Source of the DNA: Anastrepha obliqua
Lineage: Eukaryota > Arthropoda > Insecta > Diptera > Tephritidae
Direction: 5' to 3'
Assembly (NCBI RefSeq): GCF_027943255.1
Contig: NC_072897.1
Span: 17,112,044 to 17,176,043, forward strand
Length of the DNA stretch: 64,000 nucleotides
Of the stretch, positions 49,112 through 61,428 are shown one piece after another. The notes under the pieces are model-generated. The model had not been told where the DNA came from. It did no database searches and worked only from the letters and a program-made list of their open reading frames with translations. The stretch's first letter is position 1. Every line of letters begins with the position of its first letter. Position numbers and translations under genes: made by a program.

Positions 49112-50787
49112 ATGCCCCATAAGGACATGCGTCAACTCTCGCATGGCCTCCTGCTACGGCACAGACAACCATGGCACCCTTTAAGGACGACTACATACTA
49201 CGGGTTTGGATAGCGGCTTCGAATGGGGACCCAACAACAACAACAATGAATAATAATAAAAACAGAAACACAATAACAACAAACAAAACAATAACCCTGC
49301 AGAAAGCTTCAGGGCGTAGCGGGAGTTCGGAACCGAACCCCAAAACCACCTCTCTTAGGACAGGAGGAGTGAAATTATCTCCTAAAAAACTTACGCCCCG
49401 GAGGTAGTCTCTAGTGGGGGTAAGGCGTCGGAATCGACGTGAAGGGCAGTGACCAAGGGGGACACCGAGGGAAAGTCGGAACCGACTTTTTCCATTAATC
49501 CGGGGGTTAAAGGTGGGAACCCACCTTTGATAGGTAGCGGATCACAGACGGAACCATCTGCGACTCCTAGAGCAGTGGCACTGGATGGTGTAGCCAGCAC
49601 CAGCAAAGGACTTTCCCCTAGCTTTCCGGGGACTACGGGGGTATCTCTTCGAGGACCCTCCGTTAGGCCTAAACGGCAGCCAGGCCAGAGTAAGCGGTCC
49701 TTCTCTGACCTTCGTATGGCTACCAGGATCCTGGAGCGCTACGGTGGCCAGAATGACCCTCAGTTATCTGAGAAGCATTTCCAGACGCTCAAGTGGGCCA
49801 GGAAGGTGATCAGAGGAGGGCAGCGGAAAGGGAGTGTAAGCGAGTGCGCCACAATTGGACTCGGGAGTAAAAAGGCAACTCTCCTAGGAGGAGGATTTCT
49901 CCCAAGAAAAGAGACCCAAGATTGGTGCTGGCCCGCCAAAATCGTTTAGCGAAGTCGCTAAACAGGCGGGCTCCATCATTCTCGGGGTGATGGACAGCAG
50001 TAGATAAGACGGGGCCATCTTTAGGGACGAGTGGAAGAGGGTAGCGTCCGCCATCTCCGCAGTATTCATGAAGGTAGTGAGGGAAAACCCTGGACCACCC
50101 CCAAGCTGTGAAAGTGCCGGATGGCACTACGGTTCATACAAGAGAATCGTCTGCGCTGACGAACGGTCAGCCTCAATGTATAGGGCGGCAGTGGCCTTGG
50201 TGGGAGAGGTATGGGAGGGAGCCAAGCTGAAGGTTGTGGGCAGAAGGGATCTACCTGTGCGTCCGCGAGCACGTGTCTGGCTCACCTCCGAACCCTCTGC
50301 TTCGAAGGAGATGGAGGAAGTCCTCCGCTATTGTAACCCCAAACTTCCGACGCACAACTTGAGGGTGGTTAAGGTGGAGAAGACTGAGGGATCCTACCGG
50401 CAAGCGCTGATTCTGCTGAATGCAGAGTCACTCAGTCCTCTCAGTGAAGCAAAGGGGGTCATCAACTATGGCTTTGAGAAGGTAGTCCTTAAGGTCTACC
50501 AAACCGACGCCAGAGGAGATGCCTCTGCACATCCGGAAGTGCTGGGAGAAGCAAGGCCCACAGTAGAGGAAGCTCCTGTGGACATGGAAGTAGAATCCAT
50601 CACGTCGGAGGGTGACAATGCTGATGACACTAGCTCTTTACCGGGGTCCGTCATAAGCATCGGGTCATTCTTCGACAGGGCGGAGGAGGAGAGGCTCCTG
50701 GCCTCGGAGAGTGAGGACGCTGTCCTTGGGGTGATGGAGAGGATCTTAGAAGATGAATATTCTTCAGAAAAATCTTCAGCACTATAA
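49112..50787 (+). pseudogene. LOA-like ORF1, units 8/9, least damaged
   Basis: Keeps the 11-nt stretch (about 49648-49658), so the Ser-rich and helical blocks form one 166-codon frame (49449-49949). One C is lost near 49151, breaking the N-terminal piece. Stop at 49947, TAA near 50004, then the open 239-codon frame 50068-50787, which overlaps the intact ORF2 start at 50753. Confidence 0.74.
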
Positions 50788-52361
50788 GGCAGCGTCCGCC
50801 AATCTACTTATCCATCTTGAGCAAGGTGGAGCTGATATAGTCCTGATCCAGGAGCTGTGGCTGAGCAGCAACGGCATTTTTGGGCTCAGGACGAAAAGCA
50901 ACAAACTGGTGGCGTATAGCAGGACAGGTAGACCAAGATCCTGTATACTCATCAGGAGGGAACTTAACGCATTTATTTTGCCTAATTTCAGCAATGAAGA
51001 CATTGTGACGGTGAGCCTGGAGGGCCCGGCTGGAAAGCTATGGCTGATGTCCGTCTATATGGCACATGACGACGAGGTGGAACCATCTCCGGCGCTTCTA
51101 AGGGAAACCCTGGCTGAAGCAAAACGCAGCAATAACAGCTTTTTCTTGGAAGGAAAAACCGCCCTGGTGGACAACGGAACTATCTGAGCTTAGGGCCTCA
51201 TGCAGACGCCTTTTCCACAGGGCTAAAAGAATTAGGTCTCCCTCGGGATGGGAGCTGTATAAAGCAGGGCTAGGAATATACAAGTCCGAAATTGGGCTAA
51301 AAGGACTCTTGGAGAAGCTTCTGCGAGAGCGTAGAGGGCTGCCATGAGTCCTCCAGGTTTAGACGAGTACTCACGAAGAGTTCCGCTCCCTTGGGGTACT
51401 TAAGAGACGAATTGGGGCGTTGGGCAATGAGCGGCGAGAAGTCTCGCTTATTTTCCGATGAGCCCGGCACCTAGCAGCACCGGCCGGGATAGCATTTCAA
51501 CTTGCATTGCGGACCGAGGCTGGTTGCTGGATAAGCGTCGCCTGGCTTGGGCCATTGACTTCTTTAGGACCTTCAAGTCGCCTGGTCCTGACGGCATCAT
51601 TCCTGCCCAACTCCAGAAATCTGTGGAAGTATCATGCCGTTCGTTGAGCACCATCTATGCGAGCTGCGTAGCCAGGGGCTATATACCAAGATCATGAAGG
51701 GCCGTAAGAGTTGTCTTTATACCCAAGGCAGGCAAGAGCTCACATGTCTCCCCTAAGGACTTCAGGCCAATCAGTCTCTCATCTTTCTTACTGAAAACCC
51801 TTGAGAGACTGATTGACCTGCACATATGAAGCGAAATTCCTCGGGGTCGGCTGGCGCATACTCAACATGCTTATTGCAAGGGTAGATGGGTGGAATCTGC
51901 CCTACATACAATCGTGGAAGAGATTGAAGTCTCTTTTTCAGAAGGAGTTTGTGGTAGGCGCCTTCCTCGACATTGAGAGGGCTTTTAACAACGTCCTCCC
52001 GGAGGCAATCACCAGGTCTCTAGGTAAACTAGGGGTCAGAACCGACCTTATAAGATTTATCCGCAAAATGCTTAGCGACAGAACTGTCACGGCAGAGTGG
52101 GGCGGTATCTCCATCCATCGGCAGGTGAGTAGAGACACTCCGCAAGGTGGGGTTCTCTCACCATTCCTCTGGGTTGTTGTTTTAAATGACCTGTTGGAGG
52201 AGCTGGTGAAGGGGGGCTGCAGGGTAATTGCCTACGCGGATGACGTGGCACTAATTGTTAGAGGAAAATTTTTGGACACTCTGTACAACTTGATGCAGGG
52301 ATATCTGAATGCAGTTGTTAGATGGGCAATGGATTCTGGCCTGTCGGTATGTAATTTTTAA
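50753..52361 (+). pseudogene. LOA-like ORF2, unit 9
   Basis: Intact ATG and 144-codon endonuclease start as in unit 8; YADD and ELVKGGC. ORF1 (ending 50787) overlaps it by 35 nt. The RT frame runs 51813-52361 with motifs A to C. Confidence 0.87.
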
Positions 52362-52939
52362 CGATGTACTTAGGAAAAAATGTTTAGAAATTGTAGAAAA
52401 ATTACTGACTAAACATTTCTCATAAAATTTTAAAATGTTTTAGTTTTTTTTTAATATGTAGCTTACATTTATTTGTGTACGGATAATTTTTCTGGCAAGG
52501 GTACATATTTTTTATTTGACTTCATAATGCGTACCACAGGATTTAGCATTTAAGAAAATCGCATCACCACTGTGGTCTTCCTTGAACACTACATATTTTC
52601 AACAAAAAACATCCGATCATTTATATTAAAAAATAGCATTTTTTTTAAATATGAAAATAACACCTCTTATTAAAAACCCCTATATTATCTTATTTGAATG
52701 CTTGTATGTAGGTAAATATAAGTCAAAAATGTATAGATTTTGTAAGATAATAAAGAATTGTAAACAAACAAACAAAATAAAGTTAATGTTTTTAATATTA
52801 AGAACGGGGTGATTGAGTGATAATTGTAGATAGTGTAACGACACACACACTTATTTAACAAGAGATAGGGAGAATTTTAAACTTCCTTTTTGTTAAACGG
52901 AAAATTTTAAACAAGACCTGATTTACATAGGATTAAAAA

Positions 52940-53080
52940 CTTAGAATTAATGATACAACGCTAGTGACCAATAATTTGCAGGATCTCCAAAAAATTGTAA
53001 GCAAAGTGGAAAAATGCAGCAAATCCTTCGGGCTAAATATTGATATCAAAACACGAATGCGCCTTGACACCAGATGGTGA
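52940..53080 (+). pseudogene. RT motif C-D fragment, unit 9
   Basis: Class C state GLNIDIK; otherwise as unit 8. Confidence 0.6.
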
Positions 53081-53568
53081 GCACATATAGGAAAACCAAA
53101 AACTTTTTAAAAGGCGACTGAAAAAAACAAAACACAAAAAAAATGCAATTTCGCTCAATAAAATGAAGATGAGAAGGTTTATGCTGAAAATTATTTGGTT
53201 AGGGTTGCCGAAGGACATTTTTAAGCTAAAACAAAACTTAAACAATAAACCTGAGAAGCAAAAAAAAATCCGATTGGCCACTTCCCCCCTGATGGGGCTG
53301 GTATACACCAAAAACAACAACAGTTGCAGGACCAATCATAAGAAAACACTCCAAAAAACACGCATTTGCGGCAAAATTTGCAACAAGTATTAGAACAAAC
53401 AAATGTTACAACAAATTGCACAACAGAAGCAACAACAGTCGAGCCCAATACCTCTGCCAAATACATGGAGCACCCAATGCCTTACTTTCACGTCTAACTC
53501 AATCCCAAACTCCCATATAGCCCGAAATAACACAAAGCCAAGCATACCGAAGCAGATTCAGTAGCTAA

Positions 53569-53906
53569 AGCAAACTGCTGTCTGCCACTGACTCCTGTCT
53601 ATGGAAAGCAACCAAAAATGTAAAAAGGTTAATACTAGCACAATCAGTTATTAAAACAGATCTCGATAAGACAAACACATGTGCTCGACACTTAACCCGA
53701 GTGTTCTGCCGCCACGAAGTCGAACCCTCGCCAAGCTATGCTCAATAAGTAAAAAGATATCCTAAAACACACGCACCAGATGGACCCACCCATATAAAAA
53801 TTCTCGAAAAATAAATTAAAGAAGTGATAAAAAAACTTAAAAAAAGAAGGCCCCAGCATATGACCTCATAACAGGAGAAGTACTGAAACTGCAGGACTCA
53901 CTTTCC
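53569..53906 (+). pseudogene. Jockey-clade linker-RT0 fragment, unit 9
   Basis: As unit 8 with CLWKATK. Partner piece at 54732-54962. Confidence 0.68.
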
Positions 53907-53938
53907 TCACGTAAATATATATATATATATCTATTATA

Positions 53939-54715
53939 ATGAGTTATTTTTTAGCTATTATCTTTTTAAACAGTTGGTTTAAACAGCTGACGCCCATTTC
54001 GTGTTTTGTTTCACTGTCTAACATCATCAGTTTGGTCTATAATTTAACCATGAATCGTCTTACAAACGAACCACGCTTGCAAATCATTGAATTTTATTAT
54101 AAAAATGCATGTTCTGTTAAGAAAGTTTATCGCGCGCTTCTTCCATTTTATGGTCAGTTTAATCGACCCGCTGAAGCGGCTATTCGGGTTATTATGACTT
54201 AATTTAGGTCACAGTTTGGTGCGATGGAGGTTTGGTGCGATGTAGGTATCATTGGATGTACGTTCTTCAAAGATGCTGCGAATCGTAGCGTAACTGTGAA
54301 TGGTGAGCGATACCGTGAAATGATATCCAACTTTTTTTTTGCCAAAAATGCAAGAGCTTGACTTGCATGACATGTGGTTTCAGCAAGACAGTGCCACATG
54401 CCACACAGCACGCGTAACAATGGACTTGTTGAGAAGCGAGTTCGGTGAACACTTTATTTCACGTTCGGAACCTGTCAATTGGCCACCCATATCGTGCAAT
54501 ATAACGCCTTTAGATTATTTTTTGTGGGACTATGTTAAAGCTCATGTCTATTCAGACAAGCCTGCTTCAATTAACGCATTGGAAGACAACATTAAAGCAT
54601 TTACATATATGTGAGATACCGGACGAAATATTGGAAAGAGTATGCCAAAATTGGACTAAGCGGATGGACCATTCGAAGCGGAATCGCGGTCAACATTTGC
54701 ATGAAATAATCTTTT
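53939..54715 (+). pseudogene. Mariner (DD41D type) transposase, unit 9, internally deleted
   Basis: ATG at 54050. Same 419-bp deletion, 16-bp duplication (about 54215-54246) and QQDSATCH as unit 8. Confidence 0.88.
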
Positions 54716-54731
54716 CAAACAAGGCGAAGAA

Positions 54732-54962
54732 CAGTTTAAACTAAATGAAAGTTCAGCTGGTGCATTCCAAGGGAGCATTATGGGGGGTATACTTGCTATA
54801 CACATACTCGTACGATCTACCAGCTTCTGAGGAAACAATAAATGGATCGCTTGCGAATGACAGCGCCGTACTCGCAATTGAGTCCCACCTCCAAGTGGTC
54901 TTCCAAAAACTCATTGGTTGAAATAGTGGCGCATTAAACCAAACGAGAGGGGTGTGGGGCAG
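54732..54962 (+). pseudogene. Jockey-clade RT motif B-C fragment, unit 9
   Basis: Same fragment with a private change, LANDSAVLA for LANDIAVLA (near 54862). Confidence 0.7.
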
Positions 54963-55263
54963 ATCGCCTCCACGTGGTGCACCCTGGGTAGCGCTAAATG
55001 ACTTGCGGATTTGGACAAATTCTTTTTATATTACTTTTTCGACTTTTTCTGACCCCTGTGCTGGTAGTCTCGGCATTCTGTAACCTGAATAGGCTGAGGT
55101 AAAACTCAGCAGAAATGGCTGATGGGCTAATGACGTGACTGCCCCCGTCCCGTTAAAAGCCTGGCAGGCCTCGGAGTACGTTCCAAATCCGTAGACATTG
55201 GGTTGGCGGTATAGGTGCGATTGAGACGACTCCCGTCTTTGTGTCCGGTCTGGCTCTGAACGC

Positions 55264-56939
55264 ATGCCCCATAAGGACATGCGTCAACTCTCGCATGGCC
55301 TCCTGCTACGGCACAGACAACCATGGCACCCTTTAAGGACGACTACATACTACGGGTTTGGATAGCGGCTTCGAATGGGGACCCAACAACAACAACAGTG
55401 AATAATAATAAAAACAGAAACACAATAACAAGAAACAAAACAATAACCCTGCAGAAAGCTTCAGGGCGTAGCGGGAGTTCGGAACCGAACCCCAAAACCA
55501 CCTCTCTTAGGACAGGAGGAGTGAAATTATCTCCTAAAAAACTTACGCCCCGGAGGTAGTCTCTAGTGGGGGTAAGGCGTCGGAATCGACGTGAAGGGCA
55601 GTGACCAAGGGGGACACCGAGGGAAAGTCGGAACCGACTTTTTCCATTAATCCGGGGGTTAAAGGTGGGAACCCACCTTTGATAGGTAGCGGATCACAGA
55701 CGGAACCATCTGCGACTCCTAGAGCAGTGGCGCTGGATGGTGTAGCCAGCACCAGCAAAGGACTTTCCACTAGCTTTCCGGGGACTACGGGGGTATCTCT
55801 TCGAGGACCCTCCGTTAGGCCTAAACGGCAGCCAGGCCAGAGTAAGCGGTCCTTCTCTGACCTTCGTATGGCTACCAGGATCCTGGAGCGCTACGGTGGC
55901 CAGAATGACCCTCAGTTATCTGAGAAGCATTTCCAGACGCTCAAGTGGGCCAGGAAGGTGATCAGAGGAGGGCAGCGGAAAGGGAGTGTAAGCGAGTGCG
56001 CCACAATTGGACTCGGGAGTAAAAAGGCAACTCTCCTAGGAGGAGGATTTCTCCCAAGAAAAGAGACCCAAGATTGGTGCTGGCCCGCCAAAATCGTTTA
56101 GCGAAGTCGCTAAACAGGCGGGCTCCATCATTCTCGGGGTGATGAACAGCAGTAGATAAGACGGGGCCATCTCTAGGGACGAGTGGAAGAGGGTAGCGTC
56201 CGCCATCTCCGCAGTATTCATGAAGGTAGTGAGGGAAAACCCTGGACCACCCCCAAGCTGTGAAAGTGCCGGATGGCACTACGGTTCATACAAGAGAATC
56301 GTCTGCGCTGACGAACGGTCAGCCTCAATGTATAGGGCGGCAGTGGCCTTGGTGGGAGAGGTATGGGAGGGAGCCAAGCTGAAGGTTGTGGACAGAAGGG
56401 ATCTACCTGTGCGTCCGCGAGCACGTGTCTGGCTCACCTCCGAACCCTCTGCTTCGAAGGAGATGGAGGAAGTCCTCCGCTATTGTAACCCTAAACTTCC
56501 GACGCACAACTTGAGGGTGGTTAAGGTGGAGAAGACTGAGGGATCCTACCGGCAAGCGCTGATTCTGCTGAATGCAGAGTCACTCAGTCCTCTCAGTGAA
56601 GCAAAGGGGGTCATCAACTATGGCTTTGAGAAGGTAGTCTTTAAGGTCTACCAAACCGACGCCAGAGGAGATGCCTCTGCACATCCGGAAGTGCTGGGAG
56701 AAGCAAGGCCCACAGTAAAGGAAGCTCCTGTGGACATGGAAGTAGAATCCATCACGTCGGAGGGTGACAATGCTGATGACACCAGCTCTTTACCGGGGTC
56801 CGTCATAAGCATCGGGTCATTCTTCGACAGGGCGGAGGAGGAGAGGCTCCTGGCCTCGGAGAGTGAGGACGCTGTCCTTGGGGTGATGGAGAGGATCTTA
56901 GAAGATGAATATTCTTCAGAAAAATCTTCAGCACTATAA
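55264..56939 (+). pseudogene. LOA-like ORF1, units 9/10, least damaged
   Basis: As the previous copy: 166-codon frame 55601-56101 and 239-codon frame 56220-56939. Private changes include VFKVY for VLKVY and TVKEAP for TVEEAP. Confidence 0.74.
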
Positions 56940-58513
56940 GGCAGCGTCCGCCAATCTACTTATCCATCTTGAGCAAGGTGGAGCTGATATAGTCCTGATC
57001 CAGGAGCTGTGGCTGAGCAGCAACGGCATTTTTGGGCTCAGGACGAAAAGCAACAAACTGGTGGCGTATAGCAGGACAGGTAGACCAAGATCCTGTATAC
57101 TCATCAGGAGGGAACTTAACGCATTTATTTTGCCTAATTTCAGCAATGAAGACATTGTGACGGTGAGCCTGGAGGGCCCGGCTGGAAAGCTATGGCTGAT
57201 GTCCGTCTATATGGCACATGACGACGAGGTGGAACCATCTCCGGCGCTTCTAAGGGAAACCCTGGCTGAAGCAAAACGCAGCAATAACAGCTTTTTCTTG
57301 GAAGGAAAAACCGCCCTGGTGGACAACGGAACTATCTGAGCTTAGGGCCTCATGCAGACGCCTTTTCCACAGGGCTAAAAGAATTAGGTCTCCCTCGGGA
57401 TGGGAGCTGTATAAAGCAGGGCTAGGAATATACAAGTCCGAAATTGGGCTAAAAGGACTCTTGGAGAAGCTTCTGCGAGAGCGTAGAGGGCTGCCATGAG
57501 TCCTCCAGGTTTAGACGAGTACTCACGAAGAGTTCCGCTCCCTTGGGGTACTTAAGAGACGAATTGGGGCGTTGGGCAATGAGCGGCGAGAAGTCTCGCT
57601 TATTTTCCGATGAGCCCGGCACCTAGCAGCACCGGCCTGGATAGCATTTCAACTTGCATTGCGGACCGAGGCTGGTTGCTGGATAAGCGTCCCCTGGCTT
57701 GGGCCATTGACTCCTTTAGGACCTTCAAGTCGCCTGGTCCTGACGGCATCATTCCTGCCCAACTCCAGAAATCTGTGGAAGTATCATGCCGTTCGTTGAG
57801 CCCCATCTATGCGAGCTGCGTAGCCAGGGGCTATATATCAAGATCATGAAGGGCCGTAAGAGTTGTCTTTATACCCAAGGCAGGCAAGAGCTCACATGTC
57901 TCCCCTAAGGACTTCAGGCCAATCAGTCTCTCATCTTTCTTACTGAAAACCCTTGAGAGACTGATTGACCTGCACATATGAAGCGAAATTCCTCGGGGTC
58001 GGCTGGCGCATACTCAACATGCTTATTGCAAGGGTAGATGGGTGGAATCTGCCCTACATACAATCGTGGAAGAGATTGAAGTCTCTTTTTCAGAAGGAGT
58101 TTGTGGTAGGCGCCTTCCTCGACATTGAGAGGGCTTTTAACAACGTCCTCCCGGAGGCAATCACCAGGTCTCTAGGTAAACTAGGGGTCAGAACCGACCT
58201 TATAAGATTTATCCGCAAAATGCTTAGCGACAGAACTGTCACGGCAGAGTGGGGCGGTATCTCCATCCATCGGCAGGTGAGTAGAGACACTCCGCAAGGT
58301 GGGGTTCTCTCACCATTCCTCTGGGTTGTTGTTTTAAATGACCTGTTGGAGGAGCTGGTGAAGGGGGGCTGCAGGGTAATTCCCTACGCGGATGACGTGG
58401 CACTAATTGTTAGAGGAAAATTTTTGGACACTCTGTACAACTTGATGCAGGGATATCTGAATGCAGTTGTTAGATGGGCAACGGATTCTGGCCTGTCGGT
58501 ATGTAATTTTTAA
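56905..58513 (+). pseudogene. LOA-like ORF2, unit 10
   Basis: Intact ATG and 144-codon endonuclease start. The finger piece (57610-57849) shares KRPLAWAIDSF with unit 7 rather than with units 8-9, another mixed signal. Motif C is YADD, but the residue before it is Pro (IPYADD for IAYADD). Confidence 0.86.
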
Positions 58514-59107
58514 CGATGTACTTAGGAAAAAATGCTTAGAAATTGTAGAAAAATTACTGACTAAACATTTCTCATAAAATTTTAAAATGTTTTAGTTTTT
58601 TTTTAATATGTAGCTTACATTTATTTGTGTACGGATAATTTTTCTGGCAAGGGTACATATTTTTTATTTGACTTCATAATGCGTACCACAGGATTTAGCA
58701 TTTAAGAAAATCGCATCACCACTGTGGTCTTCCTTGAACACTACATATTTTCAACAAAAAACATCCGATCATTTATATTAAAAAATAATATAGCATTTTT
58801 TTTAAATATGAAAATAACACCTCTTATTAAAAACCCCTATATTATCTTATTTGAATGCTTGTATGTAGGTAAATATAAGTCAAAAATGTATAGATTTTGT
58901 AAGATAATAAAGAATTGTAAACAAACAAACAAAATAAAGTTAATGTTTTTAATATTAAGAACGGGGCTCAGCCGAAATATTTGAGTGATAATTGTAGATA
59001 GTGTAACGACACACACACTTATTTAACAAGAGATAGGGAGAATTTTAAACTTCCTTTTTGTTAAACGGAAAATTTTAAACAAGACCTGATTTACATAGGA
59101 TTAAAAA

Positions 59108-59248
59108 CTTAGAATTAATGATACAACGCTAGTGACCAATAATTTGCAGGATCTCCAAAAAATTGTAAGCAAAGTGGAAAAATGCAGCAAATCCTTCGGG
59201 CTAAATATTGATATCAAAACACGAATGCGCCTTGACACCAGATGGTGA
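59108..59248 (+). pseudogene. RT motif C-D fragment, unit 10
   Basis: Class C state GLNIDIK; otherwise as unit 8. Confidence 0.6.
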
Positions 59249-59736
59249 GCACATATAGGAAAACCAAAAACTTTTTAAAAGGCGACTGAAAAAAACAAAA
59301 CATAAAAAAAATGCAATTTCGCTCAATAAAATAAAGATGAGAAGGTTTATGCTGAAAATTATTTGGTTAGGGTTGCCGAAGGACATTTTTAAGCTAAAAC
59401 AAAACTTAAACAATAAACCTGAGAAGCAAAAAAAAATCCGATTGGCCACTTCCCCCCTGATGGGGCTGGTATACACCAAAAACAACAACAGTTGCAGGAC
59501 CAATCATAAGAAAACACTCCAAAAAACACGCATTTGCGGCAAAATTTGCAACAAGTATTAGAACAAACAAATGTTACAACAAATTGCACAACAGAAGCAA
59601 CAACAGTCGAGCCCAATACCTCTGCCAAATACATGGAGCACCCAATGCCTTACTTTCACGTCTAACTCAATCCCAAACTCCCATATAGCCCGAAATAACA
59701 CAAAGCCAAGCATACCGAAGCAGATTCAGTAGCTAA

Positions 59737-60089
59737 AGCAATAACTGCAATTGCAAACTGCTGTCTGCCACTGACTCCTGTCTATGGAAAGCAACCAAAA
59801 ATGTAAAAAGGTTAATACTAGCACAATCAGTTATTAAAACAGATCTCGATAAGACAAACACATGTGCTCGACACTTAACCCGAGTGTTCTGCCGCCACGA
59901 AGTCGAACCCTCGCCAAGCTATGCTCAATAAGTAAAAAGATATCCTAAAACACACGCACCAGATGGACCCACCCATATAAAAATTCTCGAAAAATAAATT
60001 AAAGAAGTGATAAAAAAACTTAAAAAAAGAAGGCCCCAGCATATGACCTCATAACAGGAGAAGTACTGAAACTGCAGGACTCACTTTCC
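59737..60089 (+). pseudogene. Jockey-clade linker-RT0 fragment, unit 10
   Basis: Class C copy that nevertheless keeps the 15-bp stretch known from units 4-5. Partner piece at 60897-61127. Confidence 0.68.
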
Positions 60090-60119
60090 TCACGTAAATA
60101 TATATATATATCTATTATA

Positions 60120-60880
60120 ATGGGTTATTTTTTAGCTATTATCTTTTTAAACAGTTGGTTTAAACAGCTGACGCCCATTTCGTGTTTTGTTTCACTGTCT
60201 AACATCATCAGTTTGGTCTATAATTTAACCATGAATCGTCTTACAAACGAACCACGCTTGCAAATCATTGAATTTTATTATAAAAATGCATGTTCTGTTA
60301 AGAAAGTTTATCGCGCGCTTCTTCCATTTTATGGTCAGTTTAATCGACCCGCTGAAGCGGCTATTCGGGTTATTATGACTTAATTTAGGTCACAGTTTGG
60401 TGCGATGGAGGTATCATTGGATGTACGTTCTTCAAAGATGCTGCGAATCGTAACGTAACTGTGAATGGTGAGCGATACCGTGAAATGATATCCAACTTTT
60501 TTTTTGCCAAAAATGCAAGAGCTTGACTTGCATGACATGTGGTTTCAGCAAGACAGTGCCACATGCCACACAGCACGCGTAACAATGGACTTGTTGAGAA
60601 GCGAGTTCGGTGAACACTTTATTTCACGTTCGGAACCTGTCAATTGGCCACCCATATCGTGCAATATAACGCCTTTAGATTATTTTTTGTGGGACTATGT
60701 TAAAGCTCATGTCTATTCAGACAAGCCTGCTTCAATTAACGCATTGGAAGACAACATTAAAGCATTTACATATATGTGAGATACCGGACGAAATATTGGA
60801 AAGAGTATGCCAAAATTGGACTAAGCGGATGGACCATTCGAAGCGGAATCGCGGTCAACATTTGCATGAAATAATCTTTT
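60120..60880 (+). pseudogene. Mariner (DD41D type) transposase, unit 10, internally deleted
   Basis: ATG at 60231. Same 419-bp deletion and QQDSATCH as units 8-9, but without the 16-bp duplication, so it keeps the earlier form of the join (near 60388). Confidence 0.88.
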
Positions 60881-60896
60881 CAAACAAGGCGAAGAA

Positions 60897-61127
60897 CAGT
60901 TTAAACTAAATGAAAGTTCAGCTGGTGCATTCCAAGGGAGCATTATGGGGGGTATACTTGCTATACACATACTCGTACGATCTACCAGCTTCTGAGGAAA
61001 CAATAAATGGATCGCTTGCGAATGACATCGCCGTACTCGCAATTGAGTCCCACCTCCAAGTGGTCTTCCAAAAACTCATTGGTTGAAATAGTGGCGCATT
61101 AAACCAAACGAGAGGGGTGTGGGGCAG
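60897..61127 (+). pseudogene. Jockey-clade RT motif B-C fragment, unit 10
   Basis: Same fragment with LANDIAVLA; single 12-bp copy. Confidence 0.7.
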
Positions 61128-61428
61128 ATCGCCTCCACGTGGTGCACCCTGGGTAGCGCTAAATGACTTGCGGATTTGGACAAATTCTTTTTATATTACT
61201 TTTTCGACTTTTTCTGACCCCTGTGCTGGTAGTCTCGGCATTCTGTAACCTGAATAGGCTGAGGTGAAACTCAGCAGAAATGGCTGATGGGCTAATGACG
61301 TGACTGCCCCCGTCCCGTTAAAAGCCTGGCAGGCCTCGGAGTACGTTCCAAATCCGTAGACATTGGGTTGGCGGTGTAGGTGCGATTGAGACGACTCCCG
61401 TCTTTGTGTCCGGTCTGGCTCTGAACGC

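Larger units (their letters stand above)
44392..50555 (+). repeat. Unit 8 (class C, 6164 bp)
   Basis: Class C: mariner has a 419-bp internal deletion followed by a 16-bp tandem duplication. ORF2 start and YADD are intact, and the following ORF1 keeps an 11-nt stretch lost from the left-hand copies. AT-rich gaps 46198-46786 and 46928-47414 hold nothing recognised. Confidence 0.95.
50556..56707 (+). repeat. Unit 9 (class C, 6152 bp)
   Basis: Nearly the same as unit 8, including the mariner deletion and 16-bp duplication. It has a private loss of about 16 bp near 52809 in the AT-rich gap 52362-52939. Gap 53081-53568 holds nothing recognised. Confidence 0.95.
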
